From: Hypsibius dujardini
Lineage: Eukaryota; Tardigrada; Eutardigrada; Parachela; Hypsibiidae
Length of the DNA stretch: 22,206 bases
Assembly (NCBI GenBank): GCA_001579985.1
Contig: LRSR01011085.1
Location: 1-22,206, forward strand
Direction: 5' to 3'
A program made the translations under genes and the position numbers. The first letter of the stretch is position 1. The number at the start of each line of letters is the position of its first letter. The notes below the pieces were generated by a model that was given only the letters and a program-made list of their open reading frames with translations, ran no database searches and was not told the DNA's origin. Positions 13,355 through 22,206 of this stretch are shown in pieces.

Positions 13355-14041
13355 TATTGAAACGAGAGGAACAGGAAAGCAGGCAACGTCAGCCTGGAAA
13401 TTCGCAACACATTACTGTACCAACGAGTTTCGCTTTGAGATTTTTCAAATAAAAAAAAACAGATTTATAAAATCTAACTTCACATTCAAAAATTATTTCA
13501 TTAAAATTCAAAATTCGAAATATCATTGTGTTTTACTGTATATTAAACGCAGGGTTCATGTGGATTGACATTAAACATCACGCCACCTGCTGGATGACAC
13601 TATTACTGCTGACGTCATCCAACACTGTGTCATCGACCTCGTCCTGCCCCGCGTCCCACAATCAGCATGCAGCGGAATCAACTGCGTCCTTAAAGCTGAA
13701 CGAGCATAGTCACACGTCAAGTGAAGCGCCTGTTCCGTTTAACGGCACCAATTTCGCCTGCTCCGCTGTCACATCTTTCACCCCCACAGGAAGCGAAGTG
13801 AAGTCATCATCAGGTGTTTCCCGATCTTCTTTCTCTGGCAAAATCCAAGCCTCCAAATTGTTTTTCCCTCCTGCGTGAAATTGGTTTCTTGCGGAAGAGC
13901 GGAAGTGCTTGCTGGTTTCCGTGAGAAGGCAGCGGCTGTCAACCACGCGGAATTTATTTTTTTTGCACCAAGTGGATTTGTTTATCTTTTTTGGAGCTGC
14001 CCATCGCGCTTGTGTTGCTGTTAAAAAACTTCCATTTCAAA

Positions 14042-15192
14042 ATGGGGTTATTTTCTGGGAACTCCTCCATTGAGCACGCTGTCGGTAAGGACGGTCGGAG
14101 TTGAAGAAATAAGATTTTTTAAAGAGGATCGATGCATAGTTTTATTTGTTGCTGTTTTTTCGTCAACGTATTGCAGAAGAGGCTACGGATGGGAAAAAAA
14201 CAGTTGAAGACTGGCAGGAGATGCTCGAAATTATTGATCAGATCGAGCAGCAACCGAACGGGTAAGTTTGGCGAAAGAAAATGTACTTAATCTTGAAGTC
14301 CAGACTTTCTGCGGTTTTATTCGCTTGATTCATTGATTGATTTGATTCTTTGATTGGATCGTTCGATTGATTGATTGATGGGTTTGATTCTTTGCGGTCT
14401 GCTTATTTTGTTTGTTGAATTGATTGATGGAATTGTCCTGTTTACCATAATGCTTTTGTACAAGATAAATTTTTTCATTCATGAGCAACTGATTTTTTGC
14501 CTTGTTAGACTGCCACAGAGTTGCGAAATGGTTTTTCTTTTGTGGTGTAAGTCATAGCTTGATTTGCTTGGCTGATTGGTTGATTGGTTGATTGGTATGC
14601 TTCCAGAGCAAAAGAAGCCCTCAAGGCGATTATGAAGCGCATCAAGCATCGAGATCCGCACGTTGGCGTACTGGCCCTGTCGCTCTTGGACGCGTGTGTG
14701 GCCAATGCGAAACGCAAGTTTCACCTGGAAGTCAGCTCGCGCGTGTTCGATGATGAAGTCAGGGGCATGTTCAAAAACAGTCAGGTAAATTCTCCGTTGT
14801 CATCATCAGCGCTGCATGGCACACTGCTGGTGTTGACGGTGTGTGAGCGAGGCGACGACTGACTTTCGTGTTTGTAGAATTTCAATCGCGAACTGCTGGA
14901 GAAGTTTGCTCTGCTGATCAAGAAGTGGTCGGAGAATGAGTTCAAGTCGGACCCGGCTTTGGCGTACGTTGGATCAAAGTCTTTTCTGGTCAACTTTCAA
15001 CTTCATCCTGCCATTTCAAATAGGTTGATTCCGTCCTTATGGCTTCATCTCAAATCAACAAAGTCAAGCTTTGTTCCGGAGGTATGGGTTGAAGTTGAGA
15101 CAGACAGACAAACAGACAGACAGACAGGCAGACAGACAGACAAACAGATAGACAGACACACGAACAAACACACAGACATGCAGAGAGGCAGG

Positions 15193-15243
<51 letters not shown>

Positions 15244-15854
15244 TTCGATAAATTTATCTTTGGGCTTGTTGTCTTAGGGTGCATTAGTGGTTGGAAGAGC
15301 TACAGCCGGATCCGCCTTCTCTGCCAGCCAGTCGTCTTCCAGTACCGGCAGATCCGCTGATCCTGCCGCAATTCAGAAGAAGGAAGAAGAGGATTTCGCA
15401 AAAGCCATTGCCTTGTCACTGGAGGAGGAGAACAAGAAGAAGCGTTCCGGTTCTGCGTCTGCGTCTCTCCTCTCCAGTTCCATGGCGTCGACGTCGCTCT
15501 ATCCGTCAGTCAACACCAACGGTGGTGGCGGTAGTACGAATCAGCCCATTTATGCGACAGTAAAGAAAGAGCCGAAGGAATCGAGAAAAGTTCGCGCCAT
15601 GTATGATTTCGAAGCGGTGGAGGATAACGAGCTGACATTTAAGGCTGGGGAAATTTTACATGTTATCGATGACAGGTAGGCTGATTTTTTAAACATCATT
15701 AACGTCTATTCTGACAAATTGGAATTTTTTTTTGAATTCTAGTGATCCAAATTGGTGGAAGGGCTCCAATCACCGAGGAGAAGGCCTTTTCCCAACAAAT
15801 TTTGTAACAAGCGATCTGAACTATGAAGCTGAAAATGGTAAGTTTGGTACTCCC

Positions 15855-15893
<39 letters not shown>

Positions 15894-17240
15894 ATGACAG
15901 GCAGGCAGACAGACAGACAGGTAGACAGGCATACAGACAGACATACAGACAGACAGGTAGTAAGACAGGTAGACAGACAGACAGACAGACATACAGACAG
16001 ACAGATAGACATACAGACAGACAGACAGACAGAAACATCGCCGTTTGCTGTCTATCTGTTTGGTTGTCAGATAATCTCTTGATCAGGCTTGGTTGCATAG
16101 GAGTTTACTGTTTTTCTGTCTCCAGACTTTTCTTCGAGTCCGAAGAAGAAGAACAGCGCCGAAGTGGCCAGTCTGACCTCCACGGACGTGCCGGTGGAGT
16201 TAAAGCCGGTGACGATTGATGAGGCATTAATTGATCAGACCCTCAATCAGATCCATGACGCCGATCCAGAAGGCGAGCGACCAGATCCAGCTGATCTGTT
16301 GGAGCTTGAAGGTGAGACTCACTCTTCTCCCATGCTTTGTGAGTTTTTCTCACTAATTCCTTGGGCGGGTTTTTCAGATCAGTGTACCCGAATGTGGCCT
16401 CTTATCGACAACGAACTCCAGCAAGCGGACAAACTCCAGTCCGCTCTCGAGGAGATTTCCACCCAAATCAATGATGCTCTGGCCATGTATGACAATGTGA
16501 TGAAGGAGCAGGCTGCGCAGATGCCGCCGATGGGGTATCCTCCGATCGTGGAACATTCCCTACCTCCTGGTGTAAGCTTGCCATGCCTTCAAAGCCTGTG
16601 TTTTTTTTTTTATGTATCTGCCTGTCTGTCTGCCTTTCTGTCTGTCTGTCTGCCTGCCTGCCTGCCGGTTTATCTGTCTGTTTCTCTGCCTGCCTTTCTG
16701 CCTGTCTGTCTGCCTGTCTGTCTGTTTGACTGCCTTCCTGGTTGGCTGACTGTTTGACTGTCTATGTGACTTTCAATCTGTCTGTCTGTCTGTCTGTCTG
16801 TCTGCCTGTTTGTCTCTGTCTGTTTTGCAGGCTGTCTGTCCGTCTTTGTGTGTTTTCATTTTATCCGTGTTGGTCAGGACGTCTGACGATCAAGTCTCTT
16901 GCAGCATTACACTCACGGACCAGTCGGAAACCAGTACGCTCAACCGCCGCCGCCGCAACCGGGTGCTTATCAGGCCTACCAAGAGCAGTACCCGGGTTAC
17001 GGTCCACCTCCCGGCACTGCGTATGGCCCTCCGCCCCCTGGTCCGCCCGGCATGCCACAACATCAGCTTCCGCCGCAACAGGCTGCTTTTCAGCCTTACG
17101 TCCCTAATCAACAGCAGGCCAAGTTAGCGGCGGCCCAATCGGGCATGGGCCAGCAGTATCAGCAGCAGCAGCAACCGGTTAATTATCCCGGCCAGCCTCA
17201 GCAGCAACCTTATGTCTATCCGCAACAGCCGCAGCAGTGA
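14042..17240 (+). CDS. STAM: STAM, signal transducing adaptor molecule (ESCRT-0), complete
   Basis: Ten exons: 14042-14084, 14177-14261, 14607-14784, 14878-14963, 15024-15081, 15278-15675, 15743-15837, 16126-16311, 16378-16571 and 16905-17240 (TGA). All phases match; 552 residues (human STAM is 540). Order: VHS domain about 1-148 ([30 protein letters not shown]), with W27 and L31 matching the ubiquitin-contacting W26/L30 of human STAM; ubiquitin-interacting motif about 186-201 ([16 protein letters not shown]); SH3 about 254-315 ([26 protein letters not shown]); a GAT-like coiled-coil region about 345-430; and a Pro/Gln/Tyr-rich tail. With HRS it captures ubiquitinated cargo on early endosomes. 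The GTAAGC donor at 16572 was preferred to GTGTAA two bases upstream because it keeps frame with exon 10. An AATAAA at 17781 is rather distant for polyadenylation. Confidence 0.95.
15098..15242. repeat. CAGA tract in STAM intron 15082-15277
   Basis: CAGA units, with CAAA and CACA variants, begin 16 nt after the GTATGG donor and fill most of the intron. Confidence 0.93.
15854..16033. repeat. CAGA tract in STAM intron 15838-16125
   Basis: CAGA units with CAGG, CATA and TAGA variants occupy most of the 288-nt intron between the two exons that follow the SH3 start. Confidence 0.93.
16616..16827. repeat. TCTG/CCTG tract in STAM intron 16572-16904
   Basis: This tract is in the opposite orientation to the other STAM intron tracts: TCTG and CCTG units with runs of TCTG near 16780-16805. 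Confidence 0.9.
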
Positions 17241-17926
17241 AGCTTGCAAGTGCTTGGCCATACATTTTTTCTTATTTATGCATTCATTTTTTTAATTGAT
17301 TCTGCAGAGATATACTGATTTTCGGCTTGCGACTTCGCGCGCAGGGCTCATTCACAGGGAAATGTCTCTGTGTTCAGATGGATATCCGTTTATTTTCATT
17401 CCCACGCGGCTCGTTTGTATGAAAGTTCTGGGATACTCACTGTATGACCCTTGGTGTGATAAGGCATGTAAAAAGCCCGTGACGTAGAAGGAATACAAAC
17501 TGAGACAGCCGGGCAAGACAGACAGGCAGGCAGGCAGGCGGCCAGACAGACAGACAGACAGACAGACAGATGGACAGACAGACAGACAGACAGACAGACA
17601 GATAGGCAGGCAGACAGACAGATAGACAGGCAGGCAGGCAGACAGCCAGACAGATAGATAGACAGATAGACAGACAGACAGACAGACAGACAGGCAGACA
17701 GACTTGATAAAGCCATCGGAAGTGATTTATACATGAAAACTCAGCCAGACGATTGTGTCGTACTGATTCAGTCGGGAAGGAATAAACCCTGACTTAAGCA
17801 TGCGATATGTGAGATGCAGTGTACGTTCGCTTTGTCTGCCAATACAAAAAAGCGTAAAAACAAAACGAGAAAATAGTAACCATCAACAACGAGAACAAAA
17901 AGCATGAGGGAAGAAATTGTGCCTTC
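17241..17926. other. Convergent intergenic stretch between STAM and WDR5
   Basis: It should hold both 3' UTRs. I see no gene. It contains the CAGA tract at 17515-17703 and an AATAAA at 17781-17786 on the plus strand. The open frame at 17296-17487 has no recognisable product. Confidence 0.65.
17515..17703. repeat. CAGA/CAGG tract in the STAM-WDR5 intergenic region
   Basis: About 190 nt of CAGA with CAGG, GATA and CCAG variants. It is one of the tracts in this window outside an intron. Confidence 0.93.
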
Positions 17927-19356
<1,430 letters not shown>

Positions 19357-20001
19357 TGGAAAAAAATTTCGAGTTCGATGTTTTTCGATAGAACGTGAGC
19401 TTTTGTTGCGATGTCGCGAGATAACAAAAGGACAAATCAAAAAATGTTTTATGCGAAAAAATTATTCTTGTGCTTGTGCCAACATTTCCAGTTCCACAGC
19501 AGTTGGAATCTCAGTGTACAAGGCAATGGAAGTGGGATCGAATGAAATCGAGTGGAATCGGTGGATTTTTCCTTCTTTCCATCCTAATTATAACTTCTCA
19601 TTACTTCTCACTCATTAGTAGTTATCTTTCCCGAAACGGGAATCATGAAAGTCATTATTATTGCAAGCGCAAGGAGACATTCAATAATGACCGAGAATCT
19701 CTCAGTAGTAATGTTTATTGCAGCCGTAATAATCAGTTGATTGATAGATTGATAAATTTAGCACCTCGAGTGCCGTGTGAAGGCTTGATTGATTGATTGC
19801 TAAATGCACAACCGTAGAAACCTTTTTCACATGTCTGATGCGCATGATCAGGTTCTTAAAGTCAGAAGGAATTAGCTGGGTGTGTATTTACCGGTACAAG
19901 TGGAGAATGAGCGCTTGTGAAAGTGAACGTCTTTCAATAATTAGCGTCCATTAGAAGTAACAGTAATTTCGCTTAGTGAATTCTCTCCTGATGTCTGTCT
20001 A

Positions 20002-20043
<42 letters not shown>

Positions 20044-20198
20044 AGTCTCTCTGTCTGCCATCTGTCTGTCTGTCTGCAAACAGGCAGACTCCTAGGCAAC
20101 CTGCGATGTCTGTGGAGCAGTGGATACCGATGGATTCTTGATAACCTTCTTCAATTCAAATTCCTCATAATTTATCTTTTAGCCAATCCAATTTCACA
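19357..20198. other. Divergent intergenic region between WDR5 and the CCDC157-like gene
   Basis: About 840 bp that should hold both promoters. I see no gene. It contains a TCTG tract (19993-20079), a TTGATTGATTG run (19785-19798), and a TTTATCTTTTAG acceptor-like site at about 20171-20182 just before the ATG. The last may be the end of a 5' UTR intron or a trans-splice acceptor; this is not demonstrable here. Confidence 0.55.
19993..20079. repeat. TCTG tract upstream of the CCDC157-like gene
   Basis: A run of TCTG units with short interruptions, about 120-200 bp upstream of the ATG. Confidence 0.9.
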
Positions 20199-21031
20199 AT
20201 GGCATTTCATCTCGGACGGAAAGAATTCATTGAAAATCTTAGCAGCGACGTTCTGGACGTCGAGCACACCATCCGTCGTTTGACTTCCCATCTACCCGCC
20301 GGTGCGGTTACGCTACGCTCGTGGAAGTATCCCGGGACTAACTGCCTCGACGTCGACACTAGCAATTTAGTAAACTGTTTTCGCTTTAACGCACGCAATT
20401 CGGATGATTCCGTAAAGGCTCATTTAATCATAACTGAATTACTGATTGACCGGTTGGTCGCTTTTCTCTTTGTCTGCGCTTCCCTGATGGAGGAACAAAT
20501 CAGTACCGGTGATCCGAACAAGGCGTTGTTGCAATGTGAACGAAAGCTAACGGAAAGGAATACTATTGCCGCTGTGGCGACGTATTTCGGGAGGATCTAT
20601 TTGTCGTTTTTGACGACTTGGGGTATTGGTGTTCCATCAGGTGAGGATCAGTAGACAAAGACATTAGCAGACACAAACAGACACACAAACAGACACACAG
20701 ACACACAGACAGACACACAGACAGACACACAGACAGACAGACAGATAGACAGACAGGCAGACAGACAGACAGACAGGCAGGCAAGCAGGCAGTTGGGAAA
20801 CAGGTACTAGACAGAGACAACAGATTTTTTTTCCTAGATCCACAATGGCAGATGAAGCTGCGTGAAGCTGAAGAAAAGGTCAAATCCCTCAGAGAGCTCT
20901 TCGAAGATTCAGATGGCCTTGTCAAGTTCCATGATGGGCGGATCGTCGACTTGAATTTTCAACACAGCCAATTAGTCGACCAAAACCAGAATTTACAGGC
21001 TGAGTTGAAACGCCTTCAGGCTGGCACTTGA
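20199..21031 (+). CDS. Short CCDC157-like protein
   Basis: Two exons: 20199-20640 and 20838-21031 (TGA), joined in phase 1 (GTGAGG donor, TTTTTTTTCCTAG acceptor); 211 residues. The N-terminal part (MAFHLGRKEFIENLSSDVLD, then VEHTIRRL, SWKYPG, DVDTSNLVNCF, and a LLIDRLVAFL helix) follows the pattern I recall for the N-terminus of animal CCDC157: an acidic helix, SWK(Y/F)P, D-x-D, and an (E)L(V/L)IDRL helix. The second exon is charged and helical (KLREAEEKVKSLRELFED; LVDQNQNLQAELKRLQAG), probably the start of a coiled coil. Human CCDC157 is about 750 residues, so this form stops very early. Either it is a compact relative, or the coiled-coil part was lost. CCDC157 is poorly characterised and linked to sperm development. 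The family call is tentative. Confidence 0.65.
20653..20795. repeat. CAGA/CACA tract in intron 20641-20837
   Basis: CAGACACA units pass into CAGA and CAGG units, starting about 12 nt after the GTGAGG donor. Confidence 0.92.
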
Positions 21032-21436
21032 GCACACATGCCGGAAACTGAGGCGACAATGCCTGGGTACAAACGCTTCGTAATCATATCTGACTGTTGA
21101 AGTCCAAATGAAGGGACGGTTGAGTCATCAAACATATCTGCCGATAAGGGAGACAATCGAATCGACTTTCCAGCTTTATTAACTGTTAATACCGGGGTCG
21201 GAAATGCTAGTTGAAAGGGAAAATTTGAACGTCGAGTTGAAAAATTTTTGGCTGAACCGAGACGGCGATTTGACTGGCGATTTTGGAAAGAACTATTCCC
21301 CGTTCAAACGAAAACGAACCACTCGTCGGGTAAACTACGCCTGAAATCACTGTCGAATACACCGCTAATACCAGAAAACTATTCCTTCGTTTGGGTAAAA
21401 GAAAACGCTAAGCGGGCCCTTGAAGAGATTGTTTGA
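21032..21436. other. Convergent intergenic stretch between CCDC157-like gene and SKP1
   Basis: About 400 bp that should hold both 3' UTRs. I see no gene. The open frame at 21248-21436 encodes a 62-residue basic peptide I do not recognise and overlaps the expected SKP1 3' UTR. Confidence 0.6.
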
Positions 21437-22206
21437 CTACTTGGAAGCATCTTGATCCTCGCACCACTCGTTCTCCTTCCGGATGGCTTCTTCCTCTTCC
21501 GGTGTGAAGTCGTTCTCAATCTGCAAAATACCGAAAAACCGTTTTACTTCAAATAAAATATCAAACTTCAACAAATTTAACTTCAACAACGCTACTCCGG
21601 AACTTATCTGAGCAAATAATCACAATCAAGACAACCCATCAATCAATCAATCATAACAACTCATCAATCAATTAATCAATCGAGACAACTCATGAATCAA
21701 TCAATCAAGACAACCCACCAATCAATCAATCAATCAATCAAGATAACCCACCAATCAATCAATCAATCAAAACAACCTATCAATCAATCAATCAATCAAG
21801 ACAATTCATCCATCAATCAATCAAGATAACCCACCAATCAATCAATCAATCAAGATAACCCACCAATCAATCAATCAATCAAAACAACCTATCAATTAAT
21901 CAATCAATCAAGACAATTCATGAATTAATCAATCAATCAATTAAGACAACCCATGAATCAATCAATCAATATACCGCAACCTCTTGTCTACATACGTTGT
22001 ACTTCTCGCGGATCTCCTCGACCGACAGCTTGCGGAGTACGTTGGCCACGGTCTTGCAGCCCACCGTCCGCAGCTTCTTAATGTTCAGGTAGTTGGAGGC
22101 GAGAATGAGCTCGAAAAGTGTGCCTTGATCCACCTTGATGTACTCCTCGTCCCAGTCGGAGATCTCGTCGGTGAAGTGGCTTAGATCGTCTTCCGGCCTC
22201 TCCGGT
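21437..22206 (-). CDS. SKP1: SKP1, C-terminal part (5' end outside window)
   Basis: Two minus-strand exons: 21996-22206 (cut by the window edge) and 21437-21520 (TAG), joined in phase 0 (GTATGT donor). The visible 97 residues include [56 protein letters not shown] and [20 protein letters not shown]. These match the conserved dimerisation helices of SKP1 and its C-terminal tail ending near EWC. SKP1 links CUL1 to F-box proteins in SCF ubiquitin ligases, and this C-terminal part carries the F-box-binding surface. The tail after WC (EDQDASK) is slightly longer than human EEK. The BTB-like N-terminal half is not in the window. Confidence 0.95.
21624..21972. repeat. TCAA-rich minisatellite in SKP1 intron 21521-21995
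   Basis: About a dozen irregular units of roughly 25-35 bp, each several ATCA copies followed by AGACAACCCACC, AGATAACCCACC or AAACAACCTATC. It reads TTGA in the SKP1 transcript and fills most of the 475-nt intron. Confidence 0.93.

Larger units (their letters stand above)
11938..14041. other. 2.1-kb divergent intergenic region, tubulin and STAM promoters
   Basis: The start codons of beta-tubulin (minus) and STAM (plus) face outward from this stretch. I found no convincing gene or RNA gene. It contains CCAAT motifs within a stem-loop at 12454-12478 (GTAGCCAAT / ATTGGCTAC), two inverted-repeat elements (12874-13134 and 13145-13354), and an AT-rich stretch at about 13435-13540. Open frames at 13528-13878 (plus) and 13710-13946 (minus) have no recognisable product, and the minus one has no ATG. 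Confidence 0.6.

Noticed and set aside
13528-13946. Overlapping open frames upstream of STAM (plus 13528-13878; minus 13710-13946)
   Set aside because: No family resemblance. The minus frame has no ATG at all and I could not join it to a neighbouring exon with confidence. The minus peptide has some gene-like composition, so transcript data could revive it.
19357-19440. Upstream in-frame ATG of WDR5 at 19440
   Set aside because: The extra 28 residues are Arg/Ser-rich and unlike any WDR5 N-terminus I know; the ATG at 19356 gives a length close to the family.
21248-21436. 62-codon open frame before the SKP1 stop
   Set aside because: No recognisable product, and it lies in the expected 3' UTR of the opposing gene.

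Overview
This is eukaryotic nuclear DNA from an intron-rich, gene-dense genome. The genes are split by short introns with clean GT..AG ends, and reading frames match across the splice junctions I placed. STAM (VHS-UIM-SH3), a CCDC157-like protein, WDR5, SKP1 and beta-tubulin together suggest an animal or a close unicellular relative with a compact genome. I cannot name the species. Exon coordinates were assigned by eye from splice signals, frame continuity and remembered family sequences.

Layout: (1) 1-5807, plus strand, seven exons forming the last ~1200 residues of a large helical protein, possibly a Nup205/Nup188-type nucleoporin. (2) 6834-7971, minus, a three-exon gene for a 224-residue protein with two helix-turn-helix units like those of Tc1/mariner transposases but no catalytic domain. 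(3) 8690-11937, minus, a complete ten-exon beta-tubulin with a 19-nt microexon. (4) 11938-14041, an intergenic stretch with two inverted-repeat elements, one of them a likely MITE flanked by TA. (5) 14042-17240, plus, a complete ten-exon STAM (ESCRT-0). (6) 17927-19356, minus, a complete three-exon WDR5-like WD40 protein. (7) 20199-21031, plus, a short two-exon CCDC157-like protein. (8) 21437-22206, minus, the C-terminal two exons of SKP1; its 5' part lies outside the window.

The genes are unrelated housekeeping loci, not an operon or cluster. Tubulin/STAM and WDR5/CCDC157 are head-to-head; the large gene/HTH gene, STAM/WDR5 and CCDC157/SKP1 are tail-to-tail.

The most striking structural trait is simple DNA in the introns. 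There are CAGA or TCTG tetranucleotide tracts, and minisatellites of 26-88 bp, several of whose units contain a TTGATTGATTG core. In the first gene, CAGA and TCTG tracts alternate so that four consecutive exons are flanked by complementary repeats. Other points worth checking are the transposase-derived HTH gene, the replacement of the WDR5 Win-site phenylalanine 263 by alanine, the TA-flanked MITE, and a perfect 30-bp palindrome beside the first tubulin splice donor.
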